Assembly: GCF_015461845.1 (NCBI RefSeq)
Contig: NZ_JACOPW010000004.1
Coordinates: forward strand, 1-64,000
Length of the DNA stretch: 64,000 nucleotides
Direction: 5' to 3'
Source of the DNA: Pseudomonas mucoides
Lineage (GTDB): Bacteria; Pseudomonadota; Gammaproteobacteria; Pseudomonadales; Pseudomonadaceae
The position numbers and the translations under genes were made by a program. Below, piece after piece: positions 51,692 to 60,126 of the stretch (within the stretch, counting starts at the first letter, position 1; every line of letters starts with the position of its first letter). A model generated the notes under the pieces. The model was not told where the DNA came from, searched no databases, and saw only the letters and a program-made list of their open reading frames with translations.

Positions 51692-53020
51692 ATGCGCGTG
51701 ATGAAGTGGAGCATGATCGCACTGGCAGTTGCAGCAGCAGCCAGTACTCAGTTGGCAGTAGCCGCACCTTTCGTAAGCGACCAGGCAGAAGCCAAAGGTT
51801 TTGTTGAAGACGCGAAGGCCGACATTCTGGTTCGTAACTACTACTACAACCGTAACAAGAAAGACGGCGCTACCGACGACAAAGACTGGACCCAGGGCAT
51901 TCAGGGCAACTTCAGCTCTGGCTACACCCAAGGCCTGATCGGCGTTGGCGTTGAAGCTTGGGGCCAACTGGCCATCAAGCTGGACGGTTCCGACAAATAC
52001 GCAGGTTCGGGCAACATGTCCGTGGACGGCGATGGCGAAGTCAACAACAGCCAAGGCAAAGCCGGCGCTGCTGCCAAGTTCCGCATCTCCAAGACCGAGC
52101 TGAAAATCGGCGACATGCAGCCAAGCACTGCTCCAGTGTTCGCTGTTGGTGGTTCCCGTATCCTTCACCAAACTGCTACCGGCATCCAACTGCAGAGCAG
52201 CGAAGTCAAAGACCTTGACCTCGAAGGCGGCCACTTCACTTCGGCAACCAGCCAGGACAGCAACGCCCGTGACGGCGACCTGTGGGCTACTTACGCTGGC
52301 GTGAAAGCCAACTCCATCGACTACTTCGGTGGCAAATACGGCATCAACGACAACCTGAGCTTCTCGCTCTACGGTGCCAAGCTCGAAGACGTCTGGAACC
52401 AGTACTACGCGAACGCGAACTATACCCTCCCGCTGGGTGGCGATGAGTCGTTGAACTTCGACGCCAACTACTACAACACCAAGGACACCGGTAACGCTAA
52501 AGCAGGCGAAATCAGCAACAACGCCTACTCCCTGGCGGCTGCTTTCTCGTTCCTGAAAGCGCACACCCTGACCCTGGGCTTCCAGAAAGTGAACGGCGAT
52601 ACCCCGTTCGACTACGTCGGTGTGGGTAAAAACAACCGCGGTGGCGACTCGATCTTCCTCGCCAACTCCATCCAGTACTCTGACTTCAACGCCCCTGGCG
52701 AGAAGTCGGTACAAGCCCGTTACGACCTGAAAATGGCCGAATACGGCGTACCTGGTCTGAGCTTCATGACCCGTTACGTGAAAGGTTGGGACATCGACGG
52801 CACCAACACTCCAGCAGGCAGCGCTTACGCTGGTCTGTACGGTGCAGACGGCAAACACCACGAAGTCAACGTAGAAGCCAAATACGTTATTCAATCCGGT
52901 CCGGCTAAAGATCTGTCGTTCCGCATCCGTCAAGCATGGCACACCGCCAACGCAGACGAAGGCGAAGGCGATATCTCTGAGTTCCGCCTGATCACCGACT
53001 ACCCACTCAACATTCTGTAA
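51692..53020 (+). CDS. oprD: Outer-membrane porin OprD
   Basis: Beta-barrel porin for basic amino acids and related compounds, 442 residues. The signal peptide ends near LAVAAPF, then FVSDQAEAKGF and the 18-strand barrel with family segments AGGAVKVRISKT-like AAAKFRISKTELK, PVFAVGGSRILHQTATG, GDSIFLANSIQYSDFN and SGPAKDLSFRIRQAWH, ending in YPLNIL. It closely follows P. aeruginosa OprD and lies in the same neighbourhood (HIT, slyX, aspS). AAAGGAG precedes the start. A strong terminator follows. Arginine-dependent control is suggested by ArgR-like sites. Confidence 0.94.
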   Translation: MRVMKWSMIALAVAAAASTQLAVAAPFVSDQAEAKGFVEDAKADILVRNYYYNRNKKDGATDDKDWTQGIQGNFSSGYTQGLIGVGVEAWGQLAIKLDGSDKYAGSGNMSVDGDGEVNNSQGKAGAAAKFRISKTELKIGDMQPSTAPVFAVGGSRILHQTATGIQLQSSEVKDLDLEGGHFTSATSQDSNARDGDLWATYAGVKANSIDYFGGKYGINDNLSFSLYGAKLEDVWNQYYANANYTLPLGGDESLNFDANYYNTKDTGNAKAGEISNNAYSLAAAFSFLKAHTLTLGFQKVNGDTPFDYVGVGKNNRGGDSIFLANSIQYSDFNAPGEKSVQARYDLKMAEYGVPGLSFMTRYVKGWDIDGTNTPAGSAYAGLYGADGKHHEVNVEAKYVIQSGPAKDLSFRIRQAWHTANADEGEGDISEFRLITDYPLNIL

Positions 53021-53048
53021 TTGCAGAACGTTAGTTTGCGGTAATCAA

Positions 53049-53078
53049 AAAAAGGCCCATCTTCGGATGGGCCTTTTT
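53049..53078. terminator. Terminator after oprD
   Basis: AAAAAGGCCCATC and GATGGGCCTTTTT form a 13-bp stem capped by a TTCG tetraloop. It works for oprD and, on the other strand, for the converging MscS gene. Confidence 0.94.
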
Positions 53079-53161
53079 CGTTGGCTATCAATTAAGCGTT
53101 AAAACGATCAAATCCGTGAGAAACATGCCTGACCAAAGAGTCAGACATGATCAAAAAACAA

Positions 53162-54004
53162 TCACTGCACCGCAGATTCCTGAACCACGCGAATAACCCG
53201 CTGTGGAAACGGAATATCAATACCGGCATTTTTCAAGCGATCACGGGACTGTTCGTTGAACATGAACATCACCTCCCAGTAATCCGCCGTCTTTACCCAG
53301 ACCCGAAGCGAAAGAGTGATCGAACTGTCACCCAAAGTAGACACCACTGCCTGAGGTGCCGGATCTGCCAACACACGCGGATCTTTGGCCAACTCCAGCA
53401 GTACTTCACGAGCCTTCTGCAAGTCCGCTTCGTAATCCACCCCTACGTCGAACACTACTTTGCGGGTGGGTTGACGGTTGGTATTGGTAATGATGCCGTT
53501 CGACAAGTTGCCGTTAGGCACGATGATGGTTTTGTTGTCACCGGTGCGCAGTACGGTGTGGAAGATCTGAATACTGTCGACAGTACCGGCAACCCCTTGG
53601 GCTTCAATCCAGTCACCGATTCGAAACGGGCGGAACAACAGAATCAACACACCGCCGGCGAAGTTGGCCAGACTGCCTTGCAAGGCCAGACCAATGGCCA
53701 GACCCGCCGCACCGATCGCCGCGACGAACGAGGTGGTTTCCACACCGATCATCGACGCTACGCTGACAATCAGCAAAACCTTGAGAATGATGTTCGCCAG
53801 GCTGCTGATAAAACCTTGCAGCGCCAGGTCGGCGTTACGCAGGGCCAGCAGGCCACCGAGCTTTTGCGTCACTTTGTTGATCAGCCACCAACCGATGGCC
53901 AGGGTGATCACTGCCAGCAACACGCGGCTGCCGTACTCCATGATCATTGGAATCCAGGCTTGGGATGCCTTGACCAGGTTGTCCACTTCAGTATTCAAAT
54001 CCAT
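53162..54004 (-). CDS. Small-conductance mechanosensitive channel, MscS family
   Basis: Inner-membrane channel of 280 residues, the size of E. coli MscS. TM1 is about 20-45, TM2 about 65-88, and the pore helix TM3 is AAIGAAGLAIGLALQGSLAN with the Gly/Ala pattern, followed by the beta domain (FRIGDWIEAQGVAGTVDSI) and the C-terminal alpha/beta domain. It protects against osmotic downshock. It is followed downstream by converging oprD and lies close to yajQ, as in P. aeruginosa. Confidence 0.92.
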   Translation of the reverse strand: MDLNTEVDNLVKASQAWIPMIMEYGSRVLLAVITLAIGWWLINKVTQKLGGLLALRNADLALQGFISSLANIILKVLLIVSVASMIGVETTSFVAAIGAAGLAIGLALQGSLANFAGGVLILLFRPFRIGDWIEAQGVAGTVDSIQIFHTVLRTGDNKTIIVPNGNLSNGIITNTNRQPTRKVVFDVGVDYEADLQKAREVLLELAKDPRVLADPAPQAVVSTLGDSSITLSLRVWVKTADYWEVMFMFNEQSRDRLKNAGIDIPFPQRVIRVVQESAVQ

Positions 54005-54040
54005 CTAATTTCTCCTGATTTCCGGCTATCCGGCACGCGA

Positions 54041-54094
54041 AAAAAATAAACGGCAGAACGACCAAACCCAGGGGACTTAATCATTTCTGCCGTT
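54041..54094 (-). terminator. Terminator after yajQ
   Basis: AACGGCAGAA and TTCTGCCGTT arms, 10 bp each, are separated by 26 nt. The minus strand continues TTATTTTTTT. Long loop but a clear T-tail; it lies between yajQ and the MscS gene. Confidence 0.7.
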
Positions 54095-54142
54095 GGTTGG
54101 GCCTCGGACGCCGAAAACGCCGAGAGGTTCCCAAGTTGAAGG

Positions 54143-54628
54143 TCAGTCGCGGAAGTTGTTGAACTGCAGCGGCATATCGAACGTTTTGGCGCGCAAGGCC
54201 GCGATGGCTTCCTGCAAATCGTCACGTTTCTTGCCGGTAATGCGCACTTGCTCGCCCTGAATAGCGGCCTGAACCTTGAGCTTGGCGTCTTTGACGTGAG
54301 CGACGATTTTCTTCGCCAGTTCCTTGTCGATACCTTCCTTGAGGACCGCTTCCTGCTTCATCAGCTTGCCCGATGCGTAGGCGTCCTTGACTTCAAGGCA
54401 CTGCACGTCGATTTTGCGCTTGACCAGGGCCAGCTTGAGGATCTCGATCATCGCTTCGAGCTGGAAGTCGGCCTCGGCGGTCAGGTTGACGGTCAGGTCC
54501 TTTTCCTTGAACTCGAAGGTGCCCTTGCCCTTCAGGTCATAACGGCGATCGAGTTCCTTGACGGCGTTTTCGACCGCGTTGGTGACTTCGTGTTTGTCCA
54601 GTTCGGATACCACGTCGAACGACGGCAT
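54143..54628 (-). CDS. yajQ: YajQ-family nucleotide-binding protein
   Basis: Cytoplasmic protein of 161 residues with two ferredoxin-like domains. MPSFDVVSELDKHEVTNAVENA is the family start, and KRDDLQEAIAALRAK is near the C-terminus. Members bind cyclic di-GMP in some bacteria and nucleotides or RNA in others. I chose the ATG at 54626-54628; the in-frame extension to 54664 is not supported. It is divergent from panE. Confidence 0.94.
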   Translation of the reverse strand: MPSFDVVSELDKHEVTNAVENAVKELDRRYDLKGKGTFEFKEKDLTVNLTAEADFQLEAMIEILKLALVKRKIDVQCLEVKDAYASGKLMKQEAVLKEGIDKELAKKIVAHVKDAKLKVQAAIQGEQVRITGKKRDDLQEAIAALRAKTFDMPLQFNNFRD

Positions 54629-54768
54629 GTAATCTCTCCAATAAAAAGGCGCGCTCGATTGCAATGGCGCGCGCTTGGCTTGCGGTTAAAATCGGGCTCA
54701 TTATAACGGGTCTTTTCCAACCGATACTGCGAGCCTCACATGCCTGCCTCAAACCGAGCAAAAAGCTG

Positions 54769-55686
54769 ATGTCGACTACTTGGCATGTATTGGGCGCCGG
54801 CAGCCTCGGCACGTTGTGGGCCACACGTCTGGCGCGGGCCGATTTGCCGGTCAGGCTGATCGTTCGGGATGCGCAGCGCTTGCAGGCATATCAAGCCGCA
54901 GGCGGTTTGACGCTGGTCGAGCACGGCGTAGCCAATACCTATGATATCCCCGGCGAAACACCGGACAGCCGCGAACCGATCAGCCGCCTGTTGGTGGCCT
55001 GCAAGGCTTACGACGCCGAGAAAGCCGTCGCACAACTGGCGCCACGCCTGACACCCGACGCCGAGCTGATCCTGCTGCAGAACGGCCTCGGCAGTCAGGA
55101 CGCCGTGGCGGCGCAGGTGCCGCAAGCCCGTTGCGTGAGTGCATCGAGTACCGAAGGCGCGTTTCGCGATGGCGACTGGCGTGTGGTGTTCGCGGGCCAC
55201 GGTTACACCTGGCTGGGGGATGCAGGCCATCCGGTTGCGCCGATCTGGCTGGATGACTTGGTGGCTGCCGGAATCCCCCATGAATGGAGCACCGACATCC
55301 TCACGCGGCTGTGGCGAAAACTGGCGCTTAACTGTGCGATCAACCCCCTGACAGTCCTTCATAACTGCCGTAATGGCGGGTTGCAGGCGCATCAGTGCGA
55401 AGTCGCGACCCTCTGCGGTGAATTGACCGAGTTGCTGGAACGGTGTGGTCAGCCCGCTGCGGCAGAAAACCTGCAACAGGAAGTCGAGCGCGTCATCCAG
55501 GCCACGGCGGCCAACTACTCCTCGATGTACCAGGACGTCGCGAATCAGCGCCGCACCGAAATCACCTACCTGCTGGGCCATGTGTGCAAAGTGGCCGAGC
55601 GTCATCAACTGAACCTGCCCCACCTGCATCAATTACAGCAGCGGCTGATCGGCCATCTGCACAGCCTTGGATTGCCCAGCGACTGA
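54769..55686 (+). CDS. panE: 2-dehydropantoate 2-reductase
   Basis: NADPH-dependent enzyme of pantothenate synthesis, 305 residues. The Rossmann motif is VLGAGSLGTLWATRL near residue 7; the catalytic lysine lies in RLWRKLALNCAINPLT, and the C-terminal substrate site in SSMYQDVANQRRTEI. I chose the ATG at 54769 (MSTTWHVLG); the longer frame overlaps the divergent yajQ promoter region. It is followed 45 bp later by the sensor kinase gene. Confidence 0.93.
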   Translation: MSTTWHVLGAGSLGTLWATRLARADLPVRLIVRDAQRLQAYQAAGGLTLVEHGVANTYDIPGETPDSREPISRLLVACKAYDAEKAVAQLAPRLTPDAELILLQNGLGSQDAVAAQVPQARCVSASSTEGAFRDGDWRVVFAGHGYTWLGDAGHPVAPIWLDDLVAAGIPHEWSTDILTRLWRKLALNCAINPLTVLHNCRNGGLQAHQCEVATLCGELTELLERCGQPAAAENLQQEVERVIQATAANYSSMYQDVANQRRTEITYLLGHVCKVAERHQLNLPHLHQLQQRLIGHLHSLGLPSD

Positions 55687-55731
55687 GCAGCGGCTACGCT
55701 GGCCACGTGTTCCATTTAAGCGACGAACCTG

Positions 55732-57768
55732 ATGCCATTGCGCCAGCGCCTTGAAAACCTTCCCGTCGGCCAGAAGCTGCTGGCCGCCCTGCTGGTGCTG
55801 TTGATCACCATCCTGCTGGTTGCCAACCTGACCTTCATCAGCGCGGCGTATTACATCTCCCAGGAAAGCATGGCGCCCCAAGCCTTGCAGACCATTGGCC
55901 GACTGGTGTCGAACCCGAGCCTGGTGGCCGACGCCCTGAAGACGCCACAAAACGCCGAACGCCTGCTCAACGAACTCAACAGTTACTCGCCGCTGCGTGC
56001 AGCCGCCATTTATGACGGCAAGGGCGAACGGCTGGCCCAGTTGCAGCATGGCGACAAACTCAGCCTGCCGGGGCGCTATCAGCACATAGAGGCTTGGCAA
56101 GCGACCGAGTTTCGCAGCAATCAACTGATCACCCTGCCCCGCCCCGGCACTGAGCCTGGTCATTTGTTGCTGGTGGCCAGCAGTGAGCTGCCAATGGCGT
56201 TCTACACCGGCACCCTGACTGCCAGCCTGGGCATTCTGATCTTCAGCGTGTTGTTGTGGCTGGTGATTGCCCGGCAAATCAAACGGCTGATTACCCGCCC
56301 CATCCATGAGCTCGAAGAGCTGTCCCGGCAGGTGACCCGCGAAGAGAACTACGCGCTGCGAGCCTCCCGTGGCAACCACGACGAAATCGGCAGCCTCGCC
56401 GAGGCGTTCAACACCATGCTCTCGCGGATCGAAGCCCGTGAGCAGCAACTCAAACGTGCCCGGGACGACTCCCAGGCCGCTTACGACCAGGCCCAGGGCC
56501 TGGCCGAAGAAACGCGCCATACCAATCGCAAGCTGGAACTCGAAGTCCAGGTGCGCAGCAAGATCGAGAAAAAGCTCACCGGTTTCCAGAACTACCTCAA
56601 CAGCATCATCGACTCCATGCCGTCGGCGCTGATCGCCCTCGACGAACAGCTCTACGTGACCCAGTGGAATCAGGAGGCCAGCGCCCTGTCCGGCACGCGT
56701 CTGGACGAAGCGCTGAACCAGCCGATCTTCCTCGCCTTCGAACCGTTGAAGCCGTTTCTGCCGCAGCTCAAGCAAACCGTCGAGCAGCACACCGTGGCCA
56801 AGATCGAGCGGGTAACGTGGTTCAAGGACGATGAGCCCAAGCATTACGCCCTGACCTTTTACCCGCTGATGGGCGGTGCCGGGCGCGGCGTGGTGATCCG
56901 GATCGATGACATCACTCAGCGCCTGTCGCTGGAAGAAATGATGGTGCAGTCGGAGAAAATGCTCTCGGTCGGTGGCCTCGCCGCCGGCATGGCCCACGAA
57001 ATCAATAACCCGTTGGGCGCGATCCTGCACAACGTGCAGAACATTCGCCGACGCCTGTCACCTGACCTGCCGAAGAACCTGGAGCAGGCCGAGCACATTG
57101 GCATCGAGCTGGAAACGGTCAACCGGTACCTGCAAGCGCGCGAAGTCCCGCAACTGCTCGACGGCATTCAGCAAGCCGGCGCCCGGGCGGCGAAGATTGT
57201 GACGCACATGCTCAGCTTCAGCCGTCGCAGCACCCGGCAAATGGCCCCGTGCGACCTGCCGGCGCTGATCGATCAAGCGGTGGAAATCGCCGGTAACGAC
57301 TTCGACCTGGCGATTGGTTTCGACTTCAAGGGCCAGGCAATCATTCGCCAGTTCGATCCGGCCCTCGGCCCGGTGCCCGGCACGGCCAACGAATTGGAGC
57401 AGGTGCTGCTCAACCTGTTGAAAAACGCGGCTCAGGCCATTCACCAGCGTGAAGATGACCGCGAACCGGGACGGATCATTCTGCGCACCAAACTGAATCC
57501 GCCCTGGGCGGAAATCCAGGTGGAGGACAACGGCATCGGCATGAGCGAAAACGTGCGCAAACGCACGTTCGAGCCGTTCTTCACCACCAAGGAAATCGGC
57601 CAGGGCACGGGGTTGGGCCTGTCGGTTTCCTATTTCATCATCACCAACAATCACAAGGGCCAGATGGAAGTGCAATCGACGCCGGGCCAAGGCACCTGTT
57701 TCACCTTGCGCCTGCCCTTGGCGGGCACGCCAGTCATCTCTCAAGAACTCAATCAGCTATCGAGGTAA
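55732..57768 (+). CDS. Sensor histidine kinase without adjacent response regulator
   Basis: Membrane sensor kinase of 678 residues. TM1 is near 18-40, a periplasmic region of about 120 residues follows, TM2 is near 163-183, then HAMP, a coiled coil (about 235-285), a PAS domain (about 290-400), HisKA with His422 in MAHEINNPLGAI, and HATPase_c with GTGLGLSVSYFI. The HEINNPL form of the H-box is typical of NtrB-like kinases. P. aeruginosa has a similar kinase (PA4398) near a response-regulator gene (PA4396); no such gene is present here, so its partner is elsewhere or lost. It is downstream of panE. Confidence 0.9.
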   Translation: MPLRQRLENLPVGQKLLAALLVLLITILLVANLTFISAAYYISQESMAPQALQTIGRLVSNPSLVADALKTPQNAERLLNELNSYSPLRAAAIYDGKGERLAQLQHGDKLSLPGRYQHIEAWQATEFRSNQLITLPRPGTEPGHLLLVASSELPMAFYTGTLTASLGILIFSVLLWLVIARQIKRLITRPIHELEELSRQVTREENYALRASRGNHDEIGSLAEAFNTMLSRIEAREQQLKRARDDSQAAYDQAQGLAEETRHTNRKLELEVQVRSKIEKKLTGFQNYLNSIIDSMPSALIALDEQLYVTQWNQEASALSGTRLDEALNQPIFLAFEPLKPFLPQLKQTVEQHTVAKIERVTWFKDDEPKHYALTFYPLMGGAGRGVVIRIDDITQRLSLEEMMVQSEKMLSVGGLAAGMAHEINNPLGAILHNVQNIRRRLSPDLPKNLEQAEHIGIELETVNRYLQAREVPQLLDGIQQAGARAAKIVTHMLSFSRRSTRQMAPCDLPALIDQAVEIAGNDFDLAIGFDFKGQAIIRQFDPALGPVPGTANELEQVLLNLLKNAAQAIHQREDDREPGRIILRTKLNPPWAEIQVEDNGIGMSENVRKRTFEPFFTTKEIGQGTGLGLSVSYFIITNNHKGQMEVQSTPGQGTCFTLRLPLAGTPVISQELNQLSR

Positions 57769-57771
57769 CCC

Positions 57772-58353
57772 ATGGGCTTTCGCTTGTCGAAAATTTACAC
57801 CCGCACTGGCGACAAAGGCGAAACCGGGCTTGGCGATGGTCGCCGGGTGCCCAAGGATCACCCGCGGATCGAGGCCATTGGCGAAGTCGACTCGCTGAAC
57901 AGCCAGGTCGGTGTGCTGTTGGCCGGGTTGGCCGCAGAACGCATCACATATCCGGGGTTGAACGAGGTGATCGAGGTGTTGGCGCCTTGCCAGCACCGCT
58001 TGTTCGACTTGGGTGGCGAGCTGGCGATGCCGGAGTATCAGGCGTTGGACGCGGCGGAGATCGAACGCCTGGAAGCGGCGATTGATCACTGGAATGAAGA
58101 GTTGGGACCGCTGGAGAATTTCATACTGCCCGGCGGTTCAGCGTTGATCGCTCAGGCGCATGTGTGCAGGTGCCTGGCGCGCACTGCGGAACGGCGGTGC
58201 CAGCAGTTGAATGCGATTGAACCGTTGGCCGGGGTTGGGTTGGCGTATATCAATCGGTTGTCGGATGTGTTGTTTGTGGTGGCGCGGGTGATTGCCAAGC
58301 GGCAGGGGGTTGCGGAGATTTTGTGGCAGGCGGCGGTGAAACCTCAGGTTTAA
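57772..58353 (+). CDS. Cob(I)alamin adenosyltransferase, PduO type
   Basis: Transfers the adenosyl group from ATP to the cobalt of corrinoids, 193 residues. The N-terminal ATP-binding segment is KIYTRTGDKGETGLGDGRRVPKD, and the C-terminal FILPGGSALIAQAHVCRCLARTAERR helix is typical. It starts 3 bp after the sensor kinase stop, so they share a transcript. It works in vitamin B12 coenzyme synthesis or salvage. Confidence 0.93.
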   Translation: MGFRLSKIYTRTGDKGETGLGDGRRVPKDHPRIEAIGEVDSLNSQVGVLLAGLAAERITYPGLNEVIEVLAPCQHRLFDLGGELAMPEYQALDAAEIERLEAAIDHWNEELGPLENFILPGGSALIAQAHVCRCLARTAERRCQQLNAIEPLAGVGLAYINRLSDVLFVVARVIAKRQGVAEILWQAAVKPQV

Positions 58354-58382
58354 CCGGCGCCTGCTCGCGATGGGGGTGGCAG

Positions 58383-59333
58383 CTACTCCAAAGAATCCGG
58401 CCAGAACGCCCGAATCCCCGCCACGCCCTGAGCCCCGGCTTCCCAGGCTTGTTGCCGCTCTGCCGGGCCAACACCGCCCAACAGGAACACTGGCTTGCTG
58501 AAGCCCGTCATCAACGCCGAAGCCTGATCCCAACCCAACGGCTGCGCATCCGGATGAGTCTGGGTCTTCTGCACCGGCGAGAGGGTCACAAAGTCCACGC
58601 CCATTTGCTCGGCCAACGCCAGTTCTTCAGCGTTATGACACGACGCCGCCAACCAGCGCGACGCCGGCAGTGGTCGCCCGGCCGCTGCGTATTTACGCAA
58701 CTGGGCGGAGGTGATGTGCCAACCGGCGGACGGGAAATCACCAAGCCATTCGAACGGCCCCTTGATCATCAGTTGCGCCTTGCCCGCACACAGCCCGGCT
58801 GCGTCCACCGCCAGGTCGCGGTACTTTGGATCGTAGCCGTTGGGCGCCCGTAGCTGGATCAACTTGATCCCACCGGCGATGGCTTTCTGAATGCCGCGCA
58901 GCAAGGCCGGGGTTTCCAGATCTTCGGGGGTAATCAGATACTCCGCGGGCAAGCGTGCAGCCGCGACGATCGGCTGGTTGGCCGCCGGGAACTCGTAGTT
59001 CAGCAGGTCGCGTGGTGACACCCATTCCAACGGCTGACCTTCGGCGCCGTGGGGTTCGCCGGTAAAAGCCGAGACCTCCCAGACATCCAGTAACACGTGC
59101 TTGTCCGGGTAGTCGTGATGAACTTTGATCAGCGGTCGCGCGGCGCTGACCACAATGCCCAGCTCTTCCTGAAGCTCACGACTCAGTGCGGTTTCGACGG
59201 ACTCGTCGCCCTCGACCTTGCCACCGGGAAACTCCCACAAACCGCCCTGGTGCTGAGTGTCGGCACGGCGTGCGATAAGGATCTTGCCGCTGTTATCACG
59301 GATAACGGCAGCGGCTACATGAACTCGTTTCAC
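58383..59333 (-). CDS. Nudix hydrolase fused to a ThiE-like domain
   Basis: Fusion protein of 316 residues. Residues 1-135 form a MutT-type Nudix domain with the complete box GGKVEGDESVETALSRELQEELG, likely removing oxidised nucleotides such as 8-oxo-dGTP. Residues about 140-316 resemble thiamine-phosphate synthase (IQLRAPN, DFVTLSPVQKTQTH, FLLGGVGP), but the usual QLRxK lysine is replaced, so ThiE activity is doubtful. The GTG start at 59331-59333 (read MKRVHVAAA) overlaps the GST stop (GTGA). Such fusions occur in other gammaproteobacteria. Confidence 0.9.
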   Translation of the reverse strand: MKRVHVAAAVIRDNSGKILIARRADTQHQGGLWEFPGGKVEGDESVETALSRELQEELGIVVSAARPLIKVHHDYPDKHVLLDVWEVSAFTGEPHGAEGQPLEWVSPRDLLNYEFPAANQPIVAAARLPAEYLITPEDLETPALLRGIQKAIAGGIKLIQLRAPNGYDPKYRDLAVDAAGLCAGKAQLMIKGPFEWLGDFPSAGWHITSAQLRKYAAAGRPLPASRWLAASCHNAEELALAEQMGVDFVTLSPVQKTQTHPDAQPLGWDQASALMTGFSKPVFLLGGVGPAERQQAWEAGAQGVAGIRAFWPDSLE

Positions 59334-59962
59334 TGCCCGACCTCCTCCAGACCTGCCTTCTGCCAGGCCTTGAACGCCGGCCATTGGTAGATGGCTTCGA
59401 CATAGGCTTCGTCCGCTGCCGGCAATTTCACCTGATAGGTGCGCAGGCGTACGGCAATCGGGGCGAAGAACGCATCGGCCAGGGTTGCGCCGCCGAACAG
59501 GAACGGACCAATGTCAGTCGCCACCGTTCGGCATTCCGCCCACAACGCCAGCATGCGCTGGATATCGGCCTGAACATCATCAGGCGTCGGCGACAGCGGC
59601 GCATTGCGGCTCAGGTCGAACGGCATGTTGCCGCGCATGGCAAAGAACCCCGCGTGCATCTGCGCACAAGCCGAACGCGCCTGGGCTCGGGCGGCGGTAT
59701 CTTTTGGCCAGAGACTGGCATTGGGGAACTGCTCGGCCAGGTACTCGGCAATCGCCAGGGAATCGGCGATGGTGCCGTGTTCGGTTTTCAGCAGCGGGAC
59801 TTTGCCGGTCGGCGAATGCTTGAGCAGGCGTTCGCGGGTGTCGGGTTGACCCAGTTTGATCAATTCTTCGGTGTAGGCCGCGCCGGTCAGCTCGAGGGCC
59901 AGTGCGCCGCGCAGGGACCAGGAGGAAAGCAGTTTGTCGCCGATGATCAGGTGGAGGCTCAT
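59330..59962 (-). CDS. Glutathione S-transferase family protein
   Basis: Cytoplasmic protein of 210 residues. The thioredoxin-like N-terminal domain holds SSWSLRGALAL (candidate catalytic serine), the cis-proline segment SPTGKVPLL and ADSLAIAEYLAEQFP for glutathione contact; an all-helical C-terminal domain follows. I chose the ATG at 59960-59962 (MSLHLIIGDK). Its stop overlaps the start of the Nudix-ThiE gene, and a REPIN precedes it. Substrate unknown. Confidence 0.88.
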   Translation of the reverse strand: MSLHLIIGDKLLSSWSLRGALALELTGAAYTEELIKLGQPDTRERLLKHSPTGKVPLLKTEHGTIADSLAIAEYLAEQFPNASLWPKDTAARAQARSACAQMHAGFFAMRGNMPFDLSRNAPLSPTPDDVQADIQRMLALWAECRTVATDIGPFLFGGATLADAFFAPIAVRLRTYQVKLPAADEAYVEAIYQWPAFKAWQKAGLEEVGQ

Positions 59963-60021
59963 GTTCGGGACCTTTTTTGATGAGGGGTACAGACCGGAAT
60001 CTTCGGTGTCTGGCCGTCCGT

Positions 60022-60112
60022 CATCGCGGGCAAGCCTGCCCCCACAGTGAACGCGTTGAACACAACCTTTGTGTACGCCACTGAACCTGTGGGAGCGGGC
60101 TTGCCCGCGATG
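60022..60112. repeat. REPIN between the GST gene and argJ
   Basis: CATCGCGGGCAAGCCTGCCC faces GGGCTTGCCCGCGATG about 40 bp away. Same subfamily as 8666-8750. It separates two same-strand genes, argJ being upstream. Confidence 0.85.
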
Positions 60113-60126
60113 GGGGTGAATCGATC

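Noticed and set aside
58357..58376. Single REP-like end after the adenosyltransferase gene
   Set aside because: Only one degenerate end is visible; not enough to call a REP element.
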